From contig URCF01000002.1 of NCBI GenBank assembly GCA_900546365.1, forward strand, positions 124,001 through 188,000: a stretch of DNA of 64,000 nucleotides, given 5' to 3'. The notes beneath the pieces were generated by a model. That model saw nothing but the letters and a program-made list of their open reading frames with translations, made no database searches and had not been told where the DNA came from. Both the position numbers and the translations under genes were made by a program. Below, piece after piece: positions 43,299-51,898 of the stretch. This DNA comes from an uncultured Porphyromonadaceae bacterium. GTDB lineage: Bacteria; Bacteroidota; Bacteroidia; Bacteroidales; Muribaculaceae. The first letter of the stretch is position 1. Each line of letters begins with the position of its first letter.

Positions 43299-43329
43299 TT
43301 GTTAATGTGAAAAACAGTTGCTAACTTTG
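43299..43329 (+). promoter_or_regulatory. Promoter of the 43.3 kb ncRNA
   Basis: TTG at 43299-43301, a 20-base spacer and TAACTTTG at 43322-43329. Confidence 0.7.
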
Positions 43330-43335
43330 CGGAGC

Positions 43336-43645
43336 AGGCCGCATCGCAGAGCCCGGTCATGGGCTTTGCGGGTGGGTCGGCAGACATAAATTAGGATGCG
43401 TTTACTCGACGCTCTTTCTTGACATCTTGAAACTTCGCAACTTTCTTAGGTTGGTCAAGAATGCAGCAAACGGTAGATGCCTATGTGGATATGTATATTC
43501 CGTCCTGACCAGGCGCGTGAGCGTTGGGTGGGGCGTATAGCATATTCTGCGTGAGGCTCTGCGTTTGCTCGTTCAACCAACCGGGCAATGCGAAGGCCTC
43601 AAGATGTGGAACGAGCAACTAGTACGGCTCTCACGCATTTTTTTT
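43336..43645 (+). ncRNA. Structured non-coding RNA of about 310 nt, possibly Bacteroidales-1-like
   Basis: A promoter at 43299-43329 and a terminal poly-T define the unit, and no protein frame fits. Strong helices: CGCAGAGCCC with GGGCTTTGCG (43345-43354/43361-43370); TTCTTGAC with GTCAAGAA (43416-43423/43454-43461); and a nested 3' domain of TGCGTGAG with CTCACGCA (43548-43555/43630-43637) enclosing TTGCTCGTTC with GAACGAGCAA (43565-43574/43609-43618), followed by eight T. ACATCTTGA (43422-43430) is also complementary to TCAAGATGT (43599-43607), a possible long-range or switching helix. It resembles elements I recall ahead of Bacteroidales lipoprotein genes; family identity is not verified. 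Confidence 0.6.
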
Positions 43646-43689
43646 AATGGTTCTGTTGGAGAGTTGCAGTGCCAATAATAATTCTTATC

Positions 43690-44514
43690 ATGAAAAAATT
43701 TAGTTTTTTTCTTCTCTGTGTTTTATCATTTATTCTTACAGGATGTGGCGTCAGCCAGGAGGCAGCAAAAAACATTAACGCCCAGCAAACTAACATCAAC
43801 CTCTCAACAGCGAACTACAGAGTTATTGGACAAGTTGAAGGAAAGTCAAAACAATTTTATTTCTTATGTTTTGGTGGCTTGAATGGTAAGTCGTTGCAAC
43901 AAAGCGCTTTAAGTGAGATGTATGACGAGGCTTATCGCGTAGCTAAAGGGCGAAGTGTTGCTGTTATCAATACCACAATTACCTATAAACTTGGATTTTT
44001 CATAATAGGAGGACAGAAAACAGCTATTGCAAGAGGCACTCTTGTTGAATTCATGGATCGTGACATGCATTATACTCCCGAAGTTGAGCAAGATCACGCT
44101 TATACGGGGACTCCTAAAACCGTCCCTGCTCCAGCCACTAAAAACGAGGAAATATCACTCATAACCCCGATGTCGTCTAAAAATAGTGCACCAAAGCAAA
44201 CAAAAGACACTATGCCCAAACAATCCCAAAATAGTAAGGCTAAAAAAACGTATAAATTCGGCAATATTAAATTTAAGGAAAATGAGCCGGTTAAACTACA
44301 AGTCGTAACACTCAACGATAGTAAGGATACTAAAATTTTCGGGTCTGCAAAACTTAAATCGGGATTTAATCAACACGATTTATCACATCCTTATTTTGTT
44401 TATGAAGTTGTATTGCCTAACAATAAAAAAGTTACTTATGATGACGATGATGTAAAATCAGTTTCGGATACAATTATCTCCTGGAGTGATTTTGAGAAAC
44501 TTTGGCAGAAATAA
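43690..44514 (+). CDS. AT-rich putative lipoprotein
   Basis: 274 residues from the ATG at 43690. The signal peptide ends in the lipobox LTGC (cysteine near residue 19). The next about 110 residues (YRVIGQVEGKSKQFYFLCFGG ... SVAVINTTITYKLGFFIIGGQKTAIARGTLVEF) resemble a short Bacteroidetes lipoprotein family of unknown function. A serine/lysine/proline-rich linker and a second, unrecognised domain follow. Codon use is far more AT-rich than the neighbours, suggesting transfer. It lies 44 bases after the ncRNA terminator and ends in its own terminator. Confidence 0.7.
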   Translation: MKKFSFFLLCVLSFILTGCGVSQEAAKNINAQQTNINLSTANYRVIGQVEGKSKQFYFLCFGGLNGKSLQQSALSEMYDEAYRVAKGRSVAVINTTITYKLGFFIIGGQKTAIARGTLVEFMDRDMHYTPEVEQDHAYTGTPKTVPAPATKNEEISLITPMSSKNSAPKQTKDTMPKQSQNSKAKKTYKFGNIKFKENEPVKLQVVTLNDSKDTKIFGSAKLKSGFNQHDLSHPYFVYEVVLPNNKKVTYDDDDVKSVSDTIISWSDFEKLWQK

Positions 44515-44540
44515 CCATTCTGACCTCTGTTATAATAGAA

Positions 44541-44584
44541 ATGTCTCCCAAAGTCCGGACTAACTTCTGGGAGGCATTTTTATA
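44541..44584 (+). terminator. Rho-independent terminator after the AT-rich lipoprotein gene
   Basis: ATGTCTCCCA (44541-44550) pairs with TGGGAGGCAT (44568-44577), with one G-U, followed by TTTTTATAA. Confidence 0.8.
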
Positions 44585-44658
44585 AGGTTTTTATGATTTG
44601 CATGTTTGCGGGATGAGGGCATTGGGATGCAAGCGGAATGGATGGAGAGTGAAAACAA

Positions 44659-45426
44659 TTAATCCTGTAGTTTTGCGAGGGTGCGCTTGAGGAACGGAGT
44701 GGGTGCGAGCTCGTATGCTCTGGAAAGGTATGGGCGGGCCTCGCCGGGGTGACCTGTTTCGGCCAGGTAGTTGCCGAGGGCAAGCAGGGCGGTGAGGTTG
44801 TCGGGGTTGAGCTGCAATATCTGCTGATAGGTGTCCATCGCTTTGTCAAATTCCCCGGCCTGCACGTAGCCTGACGCGAGGTCGGCCAGAAACTCCTGGC
44901 TGTCGGGGAGTCCTTGCAGCATAATCTGTGCGTAGGTGATTATTCCCTGCGGGTCGCGCCGGAATTTGTAGTAGTCGAGCAGGTAGGCGTCGATTGAGCG
45001 TTTGAGCCACGGAAGCGTCCCGGGGATGTGGATGAGAAACGATTCATACAGTTCTGCCCGTCCAAGCGATATGCTTTGCGAGCGTACGCCTGACAGCAGG
45101 GAGTCGATGGCCACACCATGGCTCAGCGCCTCATGGAGCAGTTGCTGCTGCTGCTGTGAGTTGCCGAGCATCCCGTCGGCCACTATTGCGCGGGAATATA
45201 GAGAGGCTTTCTCTGGGCGCATATCCAGCATCAGTGAAAGCATGGCGGAACTGCTGGCCCATTCGCCATATTCGGCAAATCGTGCGGCCTTGGCATCAAG
45301 TGTGGCGTATTTAAGGTCATTTTCTGCCTCCTGCTGCTCCGGTGCCTGCGAATGGAGCGATGGTTGGGAAAGCATGAGAAACGCCGTGAGAACGGCGGAA
45401 AACGGGCAAAAACGCAGCTTCAACAT
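44659..45426 (-). CDS. Exported tetratricopeptide-repeat protein
   Basis: 255 residues. A signal peptide (about 1-26) precedes helical repeats. The clearest TPR is FDKAMDTYQQILQLNPDNLTALLALGNYLAETGHPGEARPYLSRAYELAP near the C-terminus. TPRs bind partner proteins; the partner is unknown. The gene overlaps the end of the upstream S24 regulator by seven bases, so the two are probably co-expressed. Confidence 0.82.
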   Translation of the reverse strand: MLKLRFCPFSAVLTAFLMLSQPSLHSQAPEQQEAENDLKYATLDAKAARFAEYGEWASSSAMLSLMLDMRPEKASLYSRAIVADGMLGNSQQQQQLLHEALSHGVAIDSLLSGVRSQSISLGRAELYESFLIHIPGTLPWLKRSIDAYLLDYYKFRRDPQGIITYAQIMLQGLPDSQEFLADLASGYVQAGEFDKAMDTYQQILQLNPDNLTALLALGNYLAETGHPGEARPYLSRAYELAPTPFLKRTLAKLQD

Positions 45427-46097
45427 CTCACATCGTAGTTAATGACGGATTCCACCACATAAAGGCCGAGAATATCTTTGCGCGGCACCTCCATATCATC
45501 GTAGTCGGGATTGGCACTTCTGAGCACCACCAACGCAGGGTCGGAAGGGTGGCGGCGGAGGTATTTCACCATACGGTAATCCTCAAGGAGAATCACGTAG
45601 ATCTGTCCCCAGAAGATGCATCCGGGATTGGAGATGCGGCGGATGGCAACGTAGCCCCCGTTGTGGATCACCGGAGTCATGCTGTCGCCCGACACCCGCA
45701 CCACCGCGCAATCCCTGCCCAGATTTGGCAGCGCGATGCTCCCCACAATCCTGTCGTCGGTGAGCAGACGGCTCAGTTCTACGCATCCGGCAGTGACATC
45801 GAGGTCATATACCGGCACAGGGTGGCTTTTATGCGATATGGCAGGCTGCTCGGAGAGCGTGTTGTGATGTTCAGGACGGTCGAACGGGAGTCCGATACCA
45901 TCGGCAAGCCATGTTTTGGAAACAGCCATATCGGCCACAATGCGGTTGATAAGCCCGGCTGTGATTGGCAATTTGCCACTGAGATGCTTGCTGAGGTTAG
46001 CGGGATCCATGCCGAGGCGGCGGGCGAAGTTAGCCTGCGAAAGCCGCGATTGATCAATAAGATAGCGTATGCGCTCTGTTATGGTGGTGGCGTTCAT
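45420..46097 (-). CDS. XRE-HTH / S24 (LexA-like) transcriptional regulator
   Basis: 225 residues from the ATG at 46097. An N-terminal helix-turn-helix (LSQANFARRLGMDPANLSKHLSGKLPI) is joined to a C-terminal S24 peptidase-like domain. The catalytic serine region is VVRVSGDSMTPVIHNGGYVAIRR; the lysine is probably in DYRMVKYLRR. Such proteins repress until self-cleavage, or act as HdiR/CI-type regulators. No phage genes surround it. The operator is not identified. It overlaps the TPR gene. Confidence 0.88.
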   Translation of the reverse strand: MNATTITERIRYLIDQSRLSQANFARRLGMDPANLSKHLSGKLPITAGLINRIVADMAVSKTWLADGIGLPFDRPEHHNTLSEQPAISHKSHPVPVYDLDVTAGCVELSRLLTDDRIVGSIALPNLGRDCAVVRVSGDSMTPVIHNGGYVAIRRISNPGCIFWGQIYVILLEDYRMVKYLRRHPSDPALVVLRSANPDYDDMEVPRKDILGLYVVESVINYDVRC

Positions 46098-46155
46098 TGC
46101 GATGGTTTTTTGCAAATATAATGCAAAAGGCGTGGCAAAATATCGCCCGCTACTG

Positions 46156-46677
46156 TTAAAAATTGTAAACAGAAGCCGTGGTCACCCTCACCTCATCGTG
46201 CATTTCCGAAGCTATGAACCACGAGCGGCCATCGGGGGTAGAGGCTGTCAGCGGTGAAGAACCGGGGTGCGGCAGAACGATGCCATGCAGCGGCAAACCA
46301 GGGGTGCGTGCGGCTTTGTACACCGCCTCCTTGATGGTCCACGCAAGCAGCAGCAGCCGGGGGGATGCCCCCCACAGAGGTATTTCCTTTGGCGAAAGAA
46401 ATTTTCCGGCAACGCGGTGGAGCTGTTCGCGCCACACCTCGGCATCGACGCCGATATTAGGTTCGGACGACACGGCTATGACGGCCAACGTGCGGCAATG
46501 CGAGAGCGAAATGTGGAGCGGAAAACCGGGTATGAAAGGTGCCCCGTCAGGATAATGGTCAATCGCCGCCTCAGGTCCTGCAACGCGGCGTGCCAGCGAA
46601 GCGGAAGCTGCCACTTCAGCTTCGCGCCGGGAGCCATGGCTGCTGCAAACAACCGGAGATGTGAGAATGGTGATCAT
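46156..46677 (-). CDS. 4'-phosphopantetheinyl transferase (Sfp type)
   Basis: 173 residues from the ATG at 46677, overlapping gldD by four bases. It transfers phosphopantetheine from CoA to a carrier protein. The two family motifs are present: IGVDAE near the middle and WTIKEAVYKAA near residue 120. The length is short for Sfp proteins but usual in Bacteroidetes. Its position after gldE-gldD is the conserved Bacteroidetes arrangement. Confidence 0.88.
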   Translation of the reverse strand: MITILTSPVVCSSHGSRREAEVAASASLARRVAGPEAAIDHYPDGAPFIPGFPLHISLSHCRTLAVIAVSSEPNIGVDAEVWREQLHRVAGKFLSPKEIPLWGASPRLLLLAWTIKEAVYKAARTPGLPLHGIVLPHPGSSPLTASTPDGRSWFIASEMHDEVRVTTASVYNF

Positions 46678-47255
46678 CTGATGGTTTTGGTGAGGTGAAC
46701 CAGGTCGCGGTACACAGCCTTGACAATCGGTGCCACAGAGTCGGGAGCAGAGTCGGCTCCCGGTAGATAGAGCGCACCGCTCACCACCCATTGTGGTGAC
46801 ACCGAAAGAAACTGCACCGGGGTGATGGTGCCCGCCGGGGTGACAAGAATTTGAGAGGCGAACCCCGATGGGGCATTGCCTGTGGTCACCTCTGTGGGGT
46901 GGCCGCCGGTGTTGAGACTCATCCGCTCAGAACGGTTGGCCACGACATCTCCGGAAGCATCGCCTGACGCCGGGGTAATGGTGTAGTGCAGGGTGGCTCC
47001 ATAGGCCGGATAAGTGGCGTTGATCCAAACAGAGGATCTGCGGGAAGAATCCACCTCTACAGAAGCATGGCTTGACAGCTCGATATGCAGCGGAGAGCAG
47101 GGTACGGCGGTGTATGTGGAATCATATATTTCCACCCGGGGGTAGGCTGTGGGGCGGGGCACAGCATTGTCGGAGCTATGAGAGCAACCGATGATGGCGG
47201 CGCATAGGGCACCAACTGTAGTTGCAGCAATCAAAGGTGCAAAAAAACGGTTCAT
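46674..47255 (-). CDS. gldD: GldD-like lipoprotein
   Basis: 193 residues from the ATG at 47255, overlapping gldE by ATGA. The signal peptide ends in the lipobox AIIGC. The GldD signature regions are visible: PRPTAYPRVEIYD after the cysteine, SSVWINATYPAYGATLHYTI in the middle, and FLSVSPQWVVSGALYL near the end. GldD was defined as a gliding-motility lipoprotein in Flavobacterium, but homologues occur in non-motile Bacteroidales, where the role is unknown. Confidence 0.85.
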   Translation of the reverse strand: MNRFFAPLIAATTVGALCAAIIGCSHSSDNAVPRPTAYPRVEIYDSTYTAVPCSPLHIELSSHASVEVDSSRRSSVWINATYPAYGATLHYTITPASGDASGDVVANRSERMSLNTGGHPTEVTTGNAPSGFASQILVTPAGTITPVQFLSVSPQWVVSGALYLPGADSAPDSVAPIVKAVYRDLVHLTKTIR

Positions 47256-48607
47256 TGATGGGACGGTTGCTGAATCTCGGGCATCACCTTGACACGGACA
47301 CTGGCAATACGGTGGGCCGATATGTCGAGCACCAGGAAGCGGCAGTGGCCGTAAACAATCGACTCCTTCTCCTTGGGAAAATCGCCCTTGATGGCGAGAA
47401 GCATTCCGGCAAGAGTCTCGCAATCCTCGGCCACGGGAGCATACACTTCCTCATCGAGTCCGGTGATGCGGAAAAAGTCGCTCAAGAGGGTTTTGCCTTC
47501 AAATATGTAGGTGTCGTCGGGGAGCCGTTTGTAGGTGGTTTCATCGTCGTCATATTCATCGTTGATGTCGCCCACAATCTCCTCCAGCACATCTTCGAGA
47601 GTCACGATGCCTTGTGTGCCACCAAATTCGTCCACTACAATGGCCATGTGGATGCGGCGTCGGCGGAAATCCTCAAGAAGGTCATCGATCATGCGCGATT
47701 CCGGCACAAAATACGCCTCGCGCAGCAGCTTCTGCCACTGGAAGTCGGGCTTTGCCTTGCCGATATACGGGAGCAGGTCGCGTGAGTATAGCACGCCCTG
47801 GATGTTGTCCTGCGAATCTTTGAAAGCCGGGAGTCGTGAGTAGCCGGAATTAATGACGATATTCATAACCTCGTCAAACGAAGCATCGGTGTCCACACCG
47901 GTCATATCCACACGTGGAGTCATTACCTCGGCGGCGGTAGTGTCGCCGAATCTCAGGATACCTTCCAGCATCTCCTTGTCGTCGGCGGTTTTGACATCAG
48001 TGATTTCAAGAGCTTGCGACAGGTCGTCGGCGGTGAGGTCGTCCTCCTTTTTGGTCACCACCTTGTTGACCAGCACAGAGCTGCTCACCAGCAGCGAGGA
48101 GACGGGCCAGAACATCCGGGTGAGAAACCGCACCCCGGGCACAGCGAAGCGCACCCATTTGAGATTGCCGGCGTTGGCGGCGAGTTTGGGAAGAATCTCG
48201 CCGAACAGCAGGATCAGGAAAGTGAGGATGACAGTTTGAAGAATGAAGCTCGCAATCTCGGGCATATTGGCAAACACCGGGCCGAGGGCATAGTTGCAGA
48301 GCACAACGATAGTCACATTCACCAGATTGTTGGCTATCAGGATGGTGGCCAGAAGGCGCTCCGGCTGACGAATCATGGCGAGCACACTCTCGCCCCAGGA
48401 GGTGTCCTCTATCTCCTCGCTCTGCTGCGGAGTGATGGAGAAAAATGCAATCTCGCTGCCCGACACAAACGCTGAAATGAAAAGAGCGAGAACAGCACAC
48501 AGGAGCGCAATGATTTCGGGCGCACCGAAAGAAGTGGGGATATTGACCGTCACGAAGCTGAGCAATGACGCGAGAGGGTCGATGGTAGGTAAAGGATCTA
48601 AGTCCAA
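47252..48607 (-). CDS. gldE: GldE-like CNNM/CorC-type membrane protein with CBS pair
   Basis: 451 residues. An N-terminal DUF21/CNNM membrane domain (about 30-200; FISAFVSGSEIAFFSI, LLFGEILPKLAA) is followed by two CBS domains (about 225-345; VMTPRVDMTGVDTDASFDE, VVDEFGGTQGIVTLEDVLEEIVG) and a CorC/HlyC C-terminal domain. CNNM proteins move Mg2+ or sense it. The following gldD and PPTase genes identify this as the GldE-type paralogue. Confidence 0.9.
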   Translation of the reverse strand: MDLDPLPTIDPLASLLSFVTVNIPTSFGAPEIIALLCAVLALFISAFVSGSEIAFFSITPQQSEEIEDTSWGESVLAMIRQPERLLATILIANNLVNVTIVVLCNYALGPVFANMPEIASFILQTVILTFLILLFGEILPKLAANAGNLKWVRFAVPGVRFLTRMFWPVSSLLVSSSVLVNKVVTKKEDDLTADDLSQALEITDVKTADDKEMLEGILRFGDTTAAEVMTPRVDMTGVDTDASFDEVMNIVINSGYSRLPAFKDSQDNIQGVLYSRDLLPYIGKAKPDFQWQKLLREAYFVPESRMIDDLLEDFRRRRIHMAIVVDEFGGTQGIVTLEDVLEEIVGDINDEYDDDETTYKRLPDDTYIFEGKTLLSDFFRITGLDEEVYAPVAEDCETLAGMLLAIKGDFPKEKESIVYGHCRFLVLDISAHRIASVRVKVMPEIQQPSHQ

Positions 48608-48761
48608 AGTTGCGTAATTTAGTTAGACATAAGCTGCCGCAAATGGCAACAGCGAGCGCAAAGGTACGATTATTGTGGGAAAAAACGAAAAAAATGAGCG
48701 CAGATGAATGAGTGTTGGACTGAAATTTGTAGCTTTACACGATTTTTTGAGATATATGATC

Positions 48762-51323
48762 ATGAATACCGCAAAAATAAAGGATATGCTGCGCAGCCGC
48801 AGCGTGATAGGAGTGTTGGTGTCGATAGCCGTGATGGCATTGACAGCGTTTGTGTATTTCTACCCCGATGCGTCGCAGCATAATGTGCTGCGGCAGCACG
48901 ATATGCAGCAGGGCGCTGCCATAGGGCAGGAGGTGAAGGCATATCATGAAGCCACAGGCGAGAGCAGCCGGTGGACCGGAAGTCTATTTTCCGGCATGCC
49001 CAATTTCCAGATTTCGCCCACATATCCGAGCGACAGTCTGCACCGGTGGATCAACAGCGTGATGGGGTTGGGCCTTCCTGAGCCGGCCAATCTGCTGGTG
49101 ATGATGATGCTCGGAATGTTCATATTGCTGATGGCTATGAAGATGCGATGGTGGGTGGCGCTGATAGGTGCCATAGCCTACGGTTTTTCAAGCTATTTCA
49201 TCATCATCATCGGGGCCGGGCACCTATGGAAATTCATCACCCTGGCCTATATCCCGCCCACGATTGCCGGGCTTGTGCTATGCTACCGCGGCAAATACCT
49301 TGCCGGCGCGGCATTGGCCGGATTGTTTGGCATGATGCAGATATCGAGCAACCATGTGCAGATGACATACTACTTCATGTTTGTGATGTTAGGGTTCATG
49401 GTGGCCTACCTTGTGACAGCCATAAAATCGAACAAAACGGTGCAATGGGCCAAGGCTACCGGAGTGTTGGCCGTGGCAGGAATCCTGGCCGTATGCGCCA
49501 ATATGCCCAATCTGTACTATACATACGAGTATGCCAAGGAGAGCATGCGCGGCGGTCACAGCGAGCTCACCCGTGAAAGCGATGCCGCCAACACCACCAC
49601 CGGCCTTGACAGGGATTACATCACCCAGTACAGCTACGGCGCGAGTGAAAGCTTCAGTCTGCTGATACCCGACATCAAGGGCGGTGCGTCGATCAAGCCC
49701 GAAAAGGGAGAGAACAAGATGCTCACACTCGCCGATGAGGAGAGTGTGAAAGAGATGGTGCAGACCGGTGCCATAAGCCCGGACGAAGCGCAATATCTCC
49801 AGTATCTGAGCCGCTATTTCGGTGAGCCCGAGGGCACCAACGGCCCTGTGTATGTGGGAGCGTTGATATGTGCGCTGTTCCTGCTCGGGTGCATAGTGGT
49901 GCGCGGTCCGCTGAAATGGGCGCTGGTGGTGCTCACGGTGCTGTCGGTGCTTCTTGCCCTCGGACGCAACTGTATGTGGCTCACCAACCTGATGATAGAT
50001 TATATGCCGATGTACAGCAAATTCCGCACGGTGGAGAGTATCCTCGTGATAGCTGAGTTCACCATGCCGCTGCTGGCAGCCATGGCCCTTCAGCAGGTGC
50101 TCTGCACCGGTGATGCCGCCGAAGCATGGCGCAAATATCGCAAACCGGTGCTGTGGAGCTTCGGCATAGTGCTCGGGTTCTGTCTGCTCGGCATCGTGTT
50201 CCCGCAGATCTACGGGTCTGTGATAAGTGACGGCGACCGTGCCATCGATGCCCAGTTGAGCCAGTATCTGCTCAGCAACGGAGCCGATGCGCAGCTGGTG
50301 CAGATGTTCAGTCTCAACAATCCGCGCATCTACGCAGCCGTGGAGAGCGCGCGCAATGCCATGGTTGAGTCCGACGCCTTGCGCAGCTTCATAATCGTGG
50401 GCGTGGGACTGGGCCTGCTGGTGCTTTACTTCATGAAGAAACTGAGCATGGGTGTTGTGGCTCTGCTCGTTGGCGTGGTGGTGTGCGGCGACCTGTTCAT
50501 GGTGAACAAACGCTATCTCAACACCGACAGCTTCGTGCCGCGCCGTCTGGCCTCCGGACCAATGTTTGTGCCGAGCGAGGCTGACAAGATGATCCTCAGC
50601 GACACCACCATGAATTTCCGCGTGCTCAATATGCCCGAATTCTGGAGCGCAAGGCCATCGTTCTTCTACAAAAACCTCGGCGGATACCATGCCGCCAAGC
50701 TCACCCGCTACCAGGATTTGATTGACTCGCATCTGCAGCCGTTTCTGTCAGGCCGTGGCAGCGAAGGCGACTGGAATGTGGTGAATATGCTCAATGCCAA
50801 ATATATCGTGGACCATTCAGGCGAGGCACTGCAGAACCCTGAAGCGATGGGCAATGCCTGGATGGTGGACGAGGTGAGATATGTGGACGGTGCAGATGCT
50901 GAGATGGCCGCTCTCGAAACCATCAGTCCCCGCACCACCGCCGTGGCCGACAGCCGCTTCAAGGAGATTCTCGGAACATCCGCGCCCAAATCCGTCGGCG
51001 ATACGATATACGAAACAAGCTATGCCCCCAACAAACTCACCTACACCGCCCAGACAGCCAAGGGTGGTGTGGCAGTGCTGTCGGAAATCTATTTCCCGTG
51101 GGGATGGCATGCCACCATCGACGGACAGAAAGCCGAGATCGGTCGCGTGAACTATATGCTCAGAGCGGTGAAACTTCCCGCCGGAAAGCACACCCTTGAG
51201 CTGCGCTACGAGCCGCAATCGCTCAAAACCACCACCACTCTGGCCACTGTTGCCACCGTGCTGATATATCTGCTTGCCATAGGAGCCATACTGCTCGCCT
51301 GTCTGAAATCAGTCAAGAAATGA
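48762..51323 (+). CDS. YfhO-family large membrane protein
   Basis: 853 residues from the ATG at 48762 (ATG at 48756 is an alternative). About 12-13 membrane helices occupy the first 640 residues, including a large extracytoplasmic loop with FSGMPNFQISPTYPSD. A soluble beta-rich C-terminal domain (AVLSEIYFPWGWHATIDGQ) precedes a last helix. YfhO proteins are GT-C-fold glycosyltransferase-like; in Gram-positives they modify lipoteichoic acid. The substrate in Bacteroidetes is unknown. The stop overlaps the next ATG by four bases. Confidence 0.88.
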   Translation: MNTAKIKDMLRSRSVIGVLVSIAVMALTAFVYFYPDASQHNVLRQHDMQQGAAIGQEVKAYHEATGESSRWTGSLFSGMPNFQISPTYPSDSLHRWINSVMGLGLPEPANLLVMMMLGMFILLMAMKMRWWVALIGAIAYGFSSYFIIIIGAGHLWKFITLAYIPPTIAGLVLCYRGKYLAGAALAGLFGMMQISSNHVQMTYYFMFVMLGFMVAYLVTAIKSNKTVQWAKATGVLAVAGILAVCANMPNLYYTYEYAKESMRGGHSELTRESDAANTTTGLDRDYITQYSYGASESFSLLIPDIKGGASIKPEKGENKMLTLADEESVKEMVQTGAISPDEAQYLQYLSRYFGEPEGTNGPVYVGALICALFLLGCIVVRGPLKWALVVLTVLSVLLALGRNCMWLTNLMIDYMPMYSKFRTVESILVIAEFTMPLLAAMALQQVLCTGDAAEAWRKYRKPVLWSFGIVLGFCLLGIVFPQIYGSVISDGDRAIDAQLSQYLLSNGADAQLVQMFSLNNPRIYAAVESARNAMVESDALRSFIIVGVGLGLLVLYFMKKLSMGVVALLVGVVVCGDLFMVNKRYLNTDSFVPRRLASGPMFVPSEADKMILSDTTMNFRVLNMPEFWSARPSFFYKNLGGYHAAKLTRYQDLIDSHLQPFLSGRGSEGDWNVVNMLNAKYIVDHSGEALQNPEAMGNAWMVDEVRYVDGADAEMAALETISPRTTAVADSRFKEILGTSAPKSVGDTIYETSYAPNKLTYTAQTAKGGVAVLSEIYFPWGWHATIDGQKAEIGRVNYMLRAVKLPAGKHTLELRYEPQSLKTTTTLATVATVLIYLLAIGAILLACLKSVKK

Positions 51324-51898
51324 TGATACCCCGCAGCAGCCTGAAGCGTTTTGTGGCGTGGCCCAAACTGTGGTGGCGCTCCAAGGGGTTCGGCATCCAT
51401 TCGCCGAGTGCATACGAATATGTGCGTGCTGTGGTGGCGGAAAGGTGTGCCTATTATGCCTATCCGCAGCTGGAAGCCCAGGCAAAAAGCGCGGGAATGA
51501 GCCGTCGCACCGCCCGGTTGCTCATGCGGTGCGCCCTGCACGAGGGTTGTATGGAGGTCTGTTGCCACGGGGTGGGCAGCGGGGTGCGCGGAATTGCCAC
51601 AGCGTGGAGCTCCGATGCGAAACCGGCGGAACTTCCACCGGATGATTGCACCATGATGGTGGCGGGTGCTGAGAAGCCGGCCGACAAGGCCATTTTGGAG
51701 GCCACCAGGCGCATCATGCGCAGCGGAGGCACAATTGTGCTGCTCGATGTCAACAAGCCGGCAGGAGCGGCTCATACGATGTTTGAGCAATGGCTGGCCG
51801 ATGAGGCAAGACCCGGAGTGCTGATGAGCGATGGGCGTACCGCACTGCTCCATGTTGTGGCCGGTGTGCCACCGCAAACCTACGGTATGCTGCTATGA
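51320..51898 (+). CDS. Degenerate class I methyltransferase-like protein
   Basis: 192 residues. The opening FVAWPKLWWRSKGFGIHSPSAYEYVRAVVAER matches a Bacteroidetes family annotated as SAM-dependent methyltransferase. Those proteins usually continue with a SAM-binding strand-loop near residue 65 and run to about 230-250 residues. Here the corresponding region (CMEVCCHGVGSGVRGIATAW) lacks a clear acidic-ended motif I, and the middle is shortened. Four-base overlaps on both sides tie it to YfhO and xerD. It may be non-catalytic. Confidence 0.6.
   Translation: MMIPRSSLKRFVAWPKLWWRSKGFGIHSPSAYEYVRAVVAERCAYYAYPQLEAQAKSAGMSRRTARLLMRCALHEGCMEVCCHGVGSGVRGIATAWSSDAKPAELPPDDCTMMVAGAEKPADKAILEATRRIMRSGGTIVLLDVNKPAGAAHTMFEQWLADEARPGVLMSDGRTALLHVVAGVPPQTYGMLL

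Noticed and set aside
43229..43689. RNase P RNA or tmRNA
   Set aside because: The signature segments of those RNAs are absent; the element has its own hairpins and terminator and is better left as an unassigned ncRNA.
49389..50732. 447-codon minus-strand open frame inside the YfhO gene
   Set aside because: His/Glu/Gln-rich shadow of a clear membrane-protein gene.
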